Below, piece after piece: positions 31,301 through 40,171 of a DNA stretch of 64,000 nucleotides. This DNA comes from Ypsolopha sequella. Taxonomy: Eukaryota; Arthropoda; Insecta; Lepidoptera; Ypsolophidae. The DNA is taken from NCBI GenBank assembly GCA_934047225.1, contig OW203992.1:16667501-16731500 (forward strand), written 5' to 3'. The notes below the pieces were generated by a model, which was given only the letters and a program-made list of their open reading frames with translations, had not been told where the DNA came from and did no database searches. Numbering within the stretch: position 1 is the first letter of the stretch; each line of letters starts with the position of its first letter. The translations under genes and the position numbers were made by a program.

Positions 31301-32394
31301 AAAAGATGCAGACTGAAATTATTAAGAAGAATCATGAACGAGGCCACTTTGGAGTGAAGAAGACAATGGGACTACTCAATAGAGAGTATTATATTGAGAA
31401 TTTGAAGGAAAAAATAAAGTCCATTATTACAAACTGCGTCACCTGCATTTTGGCTATGGCAAAGACTGGGAAGAAGGAGGGATTTTTAAATCCAATAGAT
31501 AAAGGAGATAAGCCATTGACTACTTACCATATAGATCATGTAGGACCGATGGCTATGACATCAAAGAACTACAAGTACATTTTAACAGTTGTAGATGCAT
31601 TTACAAAATTTGTATGGATCTACCCCACGAAGACCCTTACAACCAATGAAGTTCTACAGAAGCTCAAGATTCAGCAAGCTGTGTTTGGATCACCTGAACA
31701 TATAGTTTCAGACCGAGGAACCGCTTTCACCTCACAAGATTTCGAAAACTACTGCAAAGAAGAAAAGATCAATCACCATAAAATAACTACAGGACAGCCG
31801 AGAGGAAATGGACAAGCGGAAAGAATGAATAAAATTATTATAGGAGTACTTACCAAACTTTCTATTGATAATCCCAGCCAATGGTACAAGCATGTACCAG
31901 CCATTCAGCAACACATCAATTCAACACATCAAAGAAGTACAGGGCGAACCCCACTGGAATTGCTTGTTGGAGTAAAAATGAAATGTAACCAAGATGATAA
32001 CATTCTCCAGATATTACAGGATGAACTCATATTAGAATTTGAAAGTAAAAGGAACGAAGAAAGACTACAAGCAATGAAAGAAATAGAAAAGATACAGATG
32101 GAGAATAGAAGAACTTTTAATAAGAAAAGAAAGGCTACTAGGCCCTATCGTGTTGGAGACATTGTAGCAATACAAAGAACTCAATTTAGCACTCAGAAAC
32201 TAGATGCAAAGTTCATGGGCCCTTATGAAGTTGTATCTGTAAATGACAATGACAGATATGCAGTGAAAAAGCTAGCTGGAGAAGGCCCTATGAATACCAC
32301 TACAAGCGTGGATATGATGAAGAGATGGAAAGATGTTGGTTCTGCCGACGACTCGTCCGGGTCGGACGAAGAGCAGGATGGCCGTGTAGGTTAG
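28396..32394 (+). CDS. gag-pol: Gag-Pol polyprotein of Gypsy-type retrotransposon
   Basis: 1332 residues in one frame, with no frameshift between gag and pol. Gag covers about 1-290 and ends in two CCHC zinc knuckles (252-265, 274-287) that bind nucleic acid. An aspartic protease follows with DTGS at 344-347 and ILLG near 414. The reverse transcriptase has its first catalytic Asp at 582 (LDLKNGF) and FLDD at 645-648, where YxDD is usual. RNase H has D794, E837, D862 and D905. Integrase has an H980-H984-C1014-C1017 zinc site and the D1047, D1106, E1142 triad (35 residues between the last two), then a GPY module at 1275-1277. The product would make virus-like particles, copy RNA to cDNA and integrate it. 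The start ATG is the first in the frame after the leader. The stop TAG (32392-32394) lies inside the 3' LTR. No env. Confidence 0.93.
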   Translation: MAPPRKGKRQDMEDDDDRLYRDRRDYDHRPRISLSDIEKTATPFTADDNYPVKAWIEEFEDIADTMNLTQLEILICGRRLLQGTARLFLRSLGSTKTWEELKTKLLEEFGPRFNSAEVHMRLQRQRPKPGQSVLQYFYEMREIAAHGKIEDDALIDYVIQGIKGDAAAKTVLYGARTLKEFREKIDIYLKIIESGDYRRQERIREGRYEDKRLNGHDKKREYDHQPAYNGRGKPRFSDQVKPKTEERRSVRCYSCGEFGHDAGHCNYKEKGIKCFRCNNFGHISTSCPNNEAKKVYQVYEDKDNITLKYADEEVKKVYHVYDGKVDMPFKIININGQEVNSIIDTGSEINIAAESLLKELNIKKQDETRIIEGIGQSKIKTKGTFTAEVCIDNCTFETEFVIIEDGAIPTKILLGNKILYHVDLNITAEGVICKEASHLALLARSLNKDENQLDIGSTKYKDKIIERVEEYTPIPKKESSVELKIILSDETPIYQNPRRLSPFELSVAEEQISEWMKEGVIKPSKSDFASPIVLTKKKNGTYRLCIDYRRLNKKIIKERFPLPLIEDQLDKLRDATYFTTLDLKNGFMHVKVNPESQKYTAFVTPRGQYEFCKMPFGLSTAPSVFQRFICHVFRDLILDGTVMAFLDDLNLPSKTEEEGIFKLEVVLNRAEEYGLKINWDKCQFLKTEIEYLGYKIKENTIEPSPMKIQAVMKFKMPKNIKDVQSFLGLTGYFRKFIPQYSLIAKPMTDLLKKEAEFNFGRKCEEAFEELKRRLCDSPVLQIYDPTAETEVHTDASKNGYGAVLLQKSRNDGKFHPVYYMSKKTTETEKKYHSYYLEILAIVAALQKFRVYLLGISFRVVTDCSAITKTLDKNDLPPRVARWAILLQEFDCKIEHRKGTSMRHVDALSRYPMTLLLTETSIRIRKAQEEDVKLKLIKQILEKEPYEDFILQNGIVYKDGKEGLLLVVPKKMQTEIIKKNHERGHFGVKKTMGLLNREYYIENLKEKIKSIITNCVTCILAMAKTGKKEGFLNPIDKGDKPLTTYHIDHVGPMAMTSKNYKYILTVVDAFTKFVWIYPTKTLTTNEVLQKLKIQQAVFGSPEHIVSDRGTAFTSQDFENYCKEEKINHHKITTGQPRGNGQAERMNKIIIGVLTKLSIDNPSQWYKHVPAIQQHINSTHQRSTGRTPLELLVGVKMKCNQDDNILQILQDELILEFESKRNEERLQAMKEIEKIQMENRRTFNKKRKATRPYRVGDIVAIQRTQFSTQKLDAKFMGPYEVVSVNDNDRYAVKKLAGEGPMNTTTSVDMMKRWKDVGSADDSSGSDEEQDGRVG

Positions 32395-32629
32395 GGCCAC
32401 TCACTCCCTAGCCGTTTATATTTTCGCTCGCCATTTATATTTTCGTTATAATTTTTACTATTATTGTTAAGTTGGTATTGTCTTTATTTTTAAGAAAGAG
32501 AAGGAGGATGAGAGAGAGAGATAGAGAGGGACGCGGACGGATAGGTGATGAGGAGTTTGGTTTTGTCGAATTAAAGAATTAAAATAAAAGTTTAAAGATA
32601 TACGCGTGTTTCCATAAGAACCCCCTACA
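32385..32629 (+). repeat. 3' LTR
   Basis: 245 bp, matching the 5' LTR. Its first ten bases encode the last residues and stop of Gag-Pol. AATAAA at 32583-32588 is the likely polyadenylation signal. The sequence just upstream (GAAGAGCAGGATGGCCG) is a poor polypurine tract, broken by pyrimidines. Confidence 0.93.
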
Positions 32630-32637
32630 TATATATA

Positions 32638-32899
32638 CAAGGTGACTTTTTGATCATCGTCCAAATTCACACTGGAGGCTTGGTGAGTGATCAGCATCAT
32701 GAATCGATAACAATTTTTGTGAAATTCGTATAATGAAATTTCGACTCCCCATAGTAATTCACTCCCAGTCCTGAGTAAATCACTATGGGGAGTCGAAATT
32801 TCATTTTACTAATTTTACAAAAATCGTTATTGATTCATGATGCTGATCACTTACCAAGGCTCAAGTATGAATTTGGACGATGTTAACAAATTCACCTTG
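32638..32899. mobile_element. MITE family V, copy 2 (262-bp foldback)
   Basis: Same length and termini as 17280-17541, though the right terminus has drifted (TTAACAAATTCACCTTG). Its left TATATA flank was the landing site of the LTR retrotransposon, which ends eight bases away. Confidence 0.8.
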
Positions 32900-33300
32900 T
32901 ATATATTTATATTGAAAAATTCAGTTTTCGTTGCTAAAAATAATTTAATAAACTTTGTTAAATTAATTTATAAAATATAGCCATTATCTAGTTACAATTT
33001 ACTCTTAGTTAATTATAATTAAATTAGCAAAACAAATCTTTTTTTACTATTTTCCCTTGCTTTGTTTTGCAACTATGGTGTGTTTTTTATAGCAAGCCAT
33101 TTAAAAGAGTTTTTTTTAACGGCTTTTACAGAAACAAAATTTTCAGCGCTTATTCACCTTATCATTACGTTTTTTAACCGAGCTTAAATCGAGCCTGATT
33201 AAGCGTCCGTCATCTACGGTTATGTTGCTTTTAGTTTTTTTTCTAACAAGCATAGCGTCCAGTAAAGTTAAATCACCGAGGATTATTTTAGATTGATGGT
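32900..33300. other. Noncoding stretch
   Basis: Very AT-rich; no gene or repeat seen. Confidence 0.35.
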
Positions 33301-33664
33301 TTAAGGGGCTGCACAATGCTAAAATTTAGTCCTGCTCTTGTTTTTCGCTTTTGTTTTTCAACAGATGCCGCGCACGCATAACTTCAGTTATTTTTAAATT
33401 TGAAATTCGAAACATTAAATATAATTTCTTAATATAACAAAGATAGTTTTTTTCTTGTAAGTATCTGCGTGTGTTGGTTTCGTTTCAATCGGTTTTGTAA
33501 TATGAAAACTGAATCGCTTTTTTCGTGAAATTCATGCTTTTTAAAAGTATTATAATTAAAAGAAGATTGAAAGTATGTTTATTTATAAAGTTTAATTACT
33601 AATTGTCTTGAGTCAAAAACACGCCATATTTTTTTCAAATTTTTATGATTGTGGAGCCCCTTAA
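33301..33664. mobile_element. TTAA MITE family III, copy 1
   Basis: 364 bp from TTAAGGGGCTGCACAAT to ATTGTGGAGCCCCTTAA, giving inverted ends of about 13 bp inside TTAA. Core includes GATAGTTTTTTTCTTGTAAG and TGAAACTGAATCG-like text. Partner at 63242-63670. Confidence 0.8.
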
Positions 33665-35511
33665 CGCATATTTTGTATGACAAGGTTTTATCTAATATCA
33701 AGCAATTTACGGTGGAGCTGCGTACATGTACTCGTATATCTACCATTATTTATTCTTGGTTGCGGATGCGGACTACACAAACACCTAGGCGCTTGGTTCT
33801 CACTGTCACTTTAATGAGATTTCATCTTAATTATATCTCACTGTTCCTCGTGAAATTCTCTAGAGAGTTGCACAATCATTCTGCGGGTGAAACATCCTTT
33901 TCAACTTCATTATTTCCTTTTTTACAGTGTCCAATATTCATTCCGATTTTCGTCGAGGGACATTAAAATTCATAGCTTGGCTATTATATTCGACAACATC
34001 TGGCGCCCCAGGAACGTTATCTTAGCCTCTTAAGAACAGCTTTCATAATTTAATTCTGTTTTATACGACTCTTTGCCACACTCCAAGTACGTAGAATTAC
34101 GCCGAAATTGAACAGCACACACATCTTAATATAAGCCTCGTACATCTAGAGATCCGGGAGTTTTATTTGCAAACTTTTCATCAACATTATCTTTTGAGTG
34201 TCTTTTACGGTTAGATATTATTCAAAATGCGAGATCGTCTTGATATTGTGGTATAAAATATAAAAATTCAAGTAGTAATAAGATGATTTATCCAATAACG
34301 GTTTTATAGTTCTATCACTTTGGACTCTATCCGATTAAAAGTGGGAAGTTTACGAGTTCGCACGCTATATCTTTTAGTGGGGTTTGCAGTTCTACCGCCA
34401 TTGTTTTATGCATTGAAGTGCCGTTTTATTGCTCGGACATTCTCCTGGCGGGGTCTCGCGTCTCAAGTTCGCTTGTACAGGGTGCCCGCGATAAATTCGT
34501 GTCGGCAGTTCACGCCCACAGCGTCGCCAACTCGTAAAGCGGTTGACTAGCGACGTTGGTGGCGTTGGCCGGCTGGCAGGGGCAGGCGTCGTAAATACCC
34601 GACTCGACCCGACTACACGTATATGATGCACCCGCCCACCACATGTCTCTCAGAATACACGGAGGCTTTACACTTCAAAATGGCGTTCTATAAATATAAT
34701 CTACCGAAGTACCGCGGTATTATAGACGTGGCGTATAGGCGTAGCCGGAAAAGTTGTGAAAATAAATAATATAAGAGAAAATTGGCTTAAAGATGGCTGT
34801 TGTGTCCTAAGTGGTAGGGCGCCGAGCGCGCAGGTGTCGAGGCCGGGAACGCTGGGTGCTACTCTGTTCGAATGCTCGATTCTCTCTCTAAATCTTATTT
34901 CAAAAAAGGTGTAGGATCCTCAACTGCATCGCTTTGCTCGACGAGAATTCGCTACTCGACTTACCTGTATTTTTTCATTCTCGTTTCCCCGGAGATCTGC
35001 TTAACATTTTTATTTTACTTCTTTCAGTCTAATTTAATATGCGGCCTCGTTGACGAAATTGCGAGAATATATATTTTCACAATTGCAAAGTCTTACCCAA
35101 GTAAAGTCTGATTTAGCTCGAAAATATATGTCAAATTATGTCGGTGAACGTTGCTCAAGTTATTTTATCTCACGTGCGCCTACAAACCAGGGGTTGTGTA
35201 TGGTAATGACGGCTCTGATTTCCGACACGCGCGAAGGTTTTTTAAACAATGTGAATTTACAACCCTCGAATCCCGTGCGTCGCATCTCAGCAGTGTGGAA
35301 TTAACTCAATTTGGCTGATACTGTACGTCTCTTTCGTACGTACCCAAATGTAAAGATAAATTATATCGATTCGACACTTGAAAAAGAGACGAAAGTATAG
35401 TCAGAATTCAGGGAGTTTTCTGTTACGTGATTTTTAATTAAATTGTTCGTCACTGGACTGAAATGTCGTTCTCTGACAAAACGATGAGAGGACCATCCTG
35501 TTTCGCTCAAA
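33665..35511. other. Noncoding stretch with GC-rich patch
   Basis: 34320-34870 is GC- and CpG-rich and carries several short frames (76-84 codons) with no recognisable domain. A small imperfect inverted repeat lies at 35313-35402 (ACGTCTCTTTCG and complement-like GAAAAAGAGACG). It is a candidate regulatory region. Confidence 0.35.
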
Positions 35512-35591
35512 CCGATTAAAGTTAACCCATGAATAAAATGTTAAATTAAATTAAATTAAAGCTAACCCGTGAATAAAATGTTAAATTCAAA
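35512..35591 (+). repeat. Short tandem duplication
   Basis: ATTAAAGTTAACCCATGAAT and AAAATGTTAAATT recur about 48 bp later with single-base changes. Confidence 0.6.
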
Positions 35592-35879
35592 TAAAGCAAC
35601 GTTCCGTTTGTCTTTTTGAACTAGCGTCTGTTCTTGAACAACACACACATATATTTACAATTTGCAATTATAACAAAGTCAAAACAAATATTTATTTGTA
35701 AAAATAAAACATGAGCACATTTTAATTAAAGCTGATGTCATCATCTACTCAAAGTGTTTCTATAACGTTCCAACTAAACGGGATTTTATTTAAAGGAAAA
35801 CGTTAATTTTACGTATACTTTAAAGACAACGAAGAAGGATGTCTGGAAGAGATCGCTTTTTTGTAATAAGACCGCCAAT

Positions 35880-35965
35880 TGTTTACTTCTAGTTTTTAAA
35901 TTGTCTATTTACTTTGTTTTTGGTGTGCAATAAAGAATATTGTATTGTATTGTATTGTATTGTAA
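35880..35965 (+). mobile_element. LINE 3' end with TATTG tail
   Basis: TTTTGGTGTGCAATAAAGAA followed by (TATTG)n. The GTGCAATAAAG signal plus pentamer tail is typical of 5'-truncated non-LTR copies. Confidence 0.6.
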
Positions 35966-36589
35966 CGTCATTTTAAATCGCAATGAAATGTAGAGTTTAG
36001 GCCTCTGCCAATTATATAGAGAGCCGACCTGTAATAAATAAATATATTTCATTACTAAATATATTTCATTTCATTTCATGTCAGTAAAATTTTGCTATCC
36101 TTGTTACTAATTAGGATAAACAATGCTTATTATATTGGAATTGTTACGACAAGTGCGTCTTCGTTAAAGCAATATCAATTAAGGGCATGCTACGTGCCGA
36201 CGAGAGGCGGAGAGCGCGTGACTGAGCCAAACGCCGAAACTCCCGCCCGCCCGTTCACCGCGCTTTTTAACTTCCGCCCGCCCTAGTGTCCCTAGGGTTG
36301 AAATATCCTGATATTTCCCAAATGTTTAAGCAAACATTTAATCATTTTTTTTGTGAAATAAAAGAAAAAGCAAACGTTTTTTCAAGTGTGGACTGTCAAT
36401 GAAACAATGAACACTCCTCTTTTCACAGACTAGTTTTTTCCAACTTTCCGACGTGTTAGGAGCTGAGCCATATTCAGATTTCAATGGGCTGAGCCTTATC
36501 GACGTACTTAGGGCGCAAATACACGCTTTTTAAGGTATGCAGGAATTAAACACAATATGCTCATTAGTCCCGAAAAACTCGTTGGTGCT
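35966..36589. other. Noncoding stretch
   Basis: 36170-36295 is GC-rich (many CCCGCCCG-like words). Nothing coding is recognised. Confidence 0.35.
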
Positions 36590-36667
36590 ATTTCGACCAG
36601 CAGTATTCGAACCCGGGCCTCAAGATTAGGAGTCCAGCCTCTTACAGACTAAGCTATCCCTGCTTTA
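36590..36667 (-). mobile_element. tRNA-like SINE head
   Basis: On the minus strand GGGATAGCTTAGTCTGTAAG supplies a box A (TAGCTTAGTCTG) and CCCGGGTTCGAATACTGC a box B. A full cloverleaf is not evident, so a SINE remnant is preferred over a working tRNA. Confidence 0.55.
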
Positions 36668-36784
36668 TGGATATAACCCCAAAAAAGGCGTATTTTTGTA
36701 CTTTACAAAATTGTAATGATAGTGAAAAGTGGATTTATTGCGATATTACAAATTACAATATTATTAAAACTCGCGTGAGCTGTC

Positions 36785-37030
36785 ATAATAAATTATTATT
36801 AAATACCTACGGCTTGAACACTCACGTGTGATTGTTGTTGACTATATGCCAACCGTTTCGGCATCATCAACCCTAGTGCCTGTTTGACATCGACGGTGAA
36901 CACCGCAACGTCGTCCTAAGAACGACACTCGCCTTTTTTAATGCCGAAATTGTGTCGGTGAAACGGTTGGCATATAGTCAACAATAATCACACGTGATTG
37001 TTCAAACCGTATGTAATAATTGTTTATTAT
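36785..37030. repeat. Foldback element
   Basis: About 85-bp arms: ATAATAAATTATTATTAAAT, CGGCTTGAAC and GACTATATGCCAACCGTTTC on the left, with complements on the right (GAAACGGTTGGCATATAGTC, GTTCAAACCG, TTTATTAT). The central loop holds GACATCGACGGTGAACACCG. Confidence 0.75.
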
Positions 37031-38332
37031 AAATTACGGTTAAAATTATCCTTTTATTATGTACTCGTTCTTATTTCCACATATTATAAAAGTCCGGAAA
37101 GATAGCTCCCAAAAGGCACGTCCATGGGCCAAGAAAAAAAAAAAAAGAGAAATCCAGTTATTCAACCGAGCACTCACTTTAATTGTTTTCTTTGGTTATT
37201 TCAATTACTAAAATAATTTACAATTGTTATTTCAACAACTCCCAGCCCTGCCTGAAACTAAACGGCAAAATATTAAACGTGCTCCTGCGTAAATAGGCAC
37301 TTATGTACATAGCCTAACCTGTTAGTAGACCTATTGTTTACTTGTATTTTAATTAAAATTACCTCCGCAAATTTCTTACCTGGATCTTTTTAGTGCCTAC
37401 CATTGAGTCTCTTATTGGAAGCTCGTAGAAAAGCTAACAGCAATTAGGTTGGTATCTGTATAAACAGCATTTTATATCTATTGGTCGATATTTGTAATGT
37501 TATATTAATTAAATAATTTAGATTATAGTGATTATTGACTATTACCATCTATTACGTACCGTACATTCCTGTGACAGTAATATTTAAATATACCTAATCA
37601 GAAAAAAGGGTATTTTTGATTGTCATAAATATAACGTTGATTTTTTTTAAACATTTTGGATTTTTCGAGTCATACAAATCATGTTACTGAAAGATTAAAA
37701 AGCGCTGTGATTGTCATAGTTATAACACATAATTGGTTCAATCAACTGCTTTTTTGTCCACACGTTGTGAGTCTTTAGAACATAATTTATTCACAAAATT
37801 TAAAATTAAAATAAAGGAAAATTAATTTAATGCTATGTTATTTAAACAGAGTTGTGTCTGGATCGTAGCAGATGGAAATCTGTAGTCTCTGCCAACTCCT
37901 CTGGGAGACAGGCGTGAGTATATGTATGTATGTATTATTTAATAATTCTATTCCTATTACGTCAAACAAAAAAATACTAGTCCGTGATTTGTAAAAATAA
38001 ACTTTTCTTTCGGACGTCGACTTGATATTACTTCTTCGTATTTTATGAATAAAAGTTTTTCGAGTTTCCCTTCCTCAAAATGTTTTCGTAGAAAAGACAT
38101 AGAATTACGATGAAAAGCTAAGTTGCTGAGTAACCGTGGCTTAGAATTACTGTCTTATAGATAACAAAAGTTTAAATTAAGTTTCTTTGCTCTATAAATA
38201 TCGTTCCAAAGGTAGACCTTTCATAAATTCAACCTTTGTACACAAGTAAAGTTTAGTCAGCTTACTTTGTATGTTCTGTTTCATATTTGTTACTAATCTG
38301 ATGCCTTATTGTCTAACTTCAACATCTAAAGC
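37031..38332. other. Noncoding stretch
   Basis: AT-rich. A (TATG)n run lies at 37920-37935. No gene seen. Confidence 0.35.
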
Positions 38333-38424
38333 TATTGCTTTCAAAAGTACGCGTGATTGGCTAGAAGTGATGAGTCACATCATTTCTAGCCAATCACGTT
38401 ACCTTTAAAACAATAGCGATAGAC
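38333..38424. repeat. Small foldback MITE
   Basis: GCGTGATTGGCTAGAAGTGATG and its near-exact complement CATCATTTCTAGCCAATCACG, extended outward by CTATTGCTTTCAAAAG and TTTAAAACAATAG. Confidence 0.7.
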
Positions 38425-38690
38425 GATTTCATGACTATTTCCTTACACAATCGCACCTCTGGTTGTTATTATAGTTGTTCGGATTCGTAAGGTAAAATAT
38501 TGACAGGTCACCAGCCACACAGATCTGTCAATTAAATAATTCTCTCATCGTTACCACGTCCTTGTATTGTAAATTCAAATTATTCAACAAATGCTGACTT
38601 AAATGTAGTCGAAACATATCTGGATTTATTTTAATTAAATAACGTGTTTATGTATGACCAATATGCCATATAATATTTTTTCCTATTCGC

Positions 38691-38731
38691 CTGATGACGG
38701 CCCCACTGAGGGGTCGAAATATAGCGACTAA
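38691..38731 (+). other. Hairpin motif CTGATGAC...GTCGAAAT
   Basis: CTGATGACGGCCCCACTGAG then GGGTCGAAATATAGC. The GGCCCC/GGGGTC arms form a strong hairpin. Related motifs occur at 26891-26930 (-), 55118-55151 (+) and 62587-62625 (-). Confidence 0.5.
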
Positions 38732-38935
38732 AACCATTTAAGTGTTTGTATTTATGTGGGGTAAAACATATATATAAAAAATAAAAAAGGCCCTTCAACG
38801 GTGTTTTATAAAACTATTTTATTAACATAATTATTACAATATGTTTTAAACTACTTTCGTTTTACATGAAGAATTAAAACGAGATACAAACGATAATAAA
38901 TATCTTAACGTTATTTTATACCTTTTTTTCCCAAA

Positions 38936-39360
38936 TTAAGGCGCTATGGAAATAAAATCGACACTTTAAGGACTTGCATATCTACTTCAGTAAATATTGT
39001 ATTGTTTTGATAAAATAGTAATTATTTTTGGATTCTTTTTCTAGGGATCTGTTAAAACAGAAACGCGATTGGAGAAATTCGGCTCGATATAAATATTTAT
39101 TGAAATGAGTGTCTTTTCTACACCAATTCTCCTGGTTTGACAATTTAGAATGACATATAGACTGCAACTATATTTTATTAGATGGGTTTAAACGGTATCT
39201 ACGACCTGGTTAAACGAAATTTTGATAGCAACTTTAGTACATTTTATATTAATAAAAAACCGACTTTTTGCTACTTTTCCACGAATCCGTCCCACTGGCA
39301 CAGAGGATTTTTTCCTATATGGAGTAACAGAGACGCCAAAACATTTACACATCGACTTAA
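38936..39360 (+). mobile_element. TTAA MITE family I, copy C (uninterrupted)
   Basis: 425 bp, TTAAGGCGCTATGG to ACATCGACTTAA. It lacks the nested insert of copies A and B and the Helitron of copy D, and so serves as the empty-site reference for both. Confidence 0.85.
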
Positions 39361-40171
39361 GGGGAACGAAAATACAAACAGAAATAAAATGTCAGCTTTC
39401 GGAAGATTTTGTTGCAATAATTAGGTTACGTATAGCCATAAAAAAAAATACATGTTTTTGGTTGAACTTTAAGGTATTCATTTTCCACAAACCACGTTAA
39501 TCGATTCATATTTGTACTGTCAATGAATTTTTTTGTAACCCTCTATTGCACACTTCTTATCGATTTTGTTTCAGGTATCGCTTTCGCGATTTTGTTGGTT
39601 TTTTTTTAATAAAATTAGTGTGAATGATATCTATTCATTTTCCAAATACCACGTTATTCGGGTCAAAAAAAGCACCCCCTTTTTCCAAAAATACGTAAAT
39701 CCACTGATGCAGTCAGCGGCAGCAAGATATTGTCAGTCTACGCCTAGCGTTGGCGCCCGTAAGACGTGGAACCTGTGCCCTTTTTTGCAAGCCATAAATA
39801 TCTCCCAAAACTACTTCAAAACACATTGAAATTAATTTTATAAAGTAATATTTCGAGGAGCATCATATTCCTGCCGTTAAAAACTCAACAAAATATGCGT
39901 ATGAGTGATTTAGCTACATCGTGCCATAGTCATAACAACAAAACTGAATGAATTTGGAATGAATTCATACTTTTATGCGGGAAAATAATATATGTTACTC
40001 TAAAAGAATAATTTTGTGATCGTTATTGAAACCCAAATTAATTTACTTATACTTACTGAGATCTGTAACAAAGGTCAATGACCTTTTCGTGAAATTACCC
40101 TCTAGTATTGGCTCACCATTTCAGGTCCAATAAGTGAAGTTTTTTGCAAATTATATAGGTACACTTACTTG
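39361..40171. other. Noncoding stretch
   Basis: No gene recognised. A splice-like CGATTTTGTTTCAG|GTATCG occurs at 39574/39575 but the donor half is weak. The 87-codon frame at 39566-39829 is unremarkable. Confidence 0.3.

Larger units (their letters stand above)
27294..32629 (+). mobile_element. Complete Ty3/Gypsy-type LTR retrotransposon
   Basis: 5336 bp: 5' LTR, tRNA-Pro type primer-binding site, leader, one gag-pol frame, 3' LTR. It is flanked by TATA (27290-27293 and 32630-32633), a 4-bp duplication within a TA run, as is usual for this superfamily. Domain order protease, reverse transcriptase, RNase H, integrase is the Gypsy order. No env frame follows pol, because the pol stop already lies in the 3' LTR. 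The LTRs look identical and the frame is open throughout, so the insertion is recent. Confidence 0.93.

Noticed and set aside
32394..32629. env gene after pol
   Set aside because: The pol stop is already inside the 3' LTR, and no additional frame of useful length lies between pol and the element end.
38691..38731. Hammerhead ribozyme (CTGATGA...GAAA)
   Set aside because: The core-like words and a stem II are present, but an extra C follows CTGATGA, and neither a closed stem III nor a matching stem I could be drawn at the copies where I tried (38691, 55118, 62587).
39560..39585. Second recursive splice site (TTTCAG|GTATCG)
   Set aside because: The acceptor half is fair, but GTATCG is a weak donor and no convincing branch point is close.
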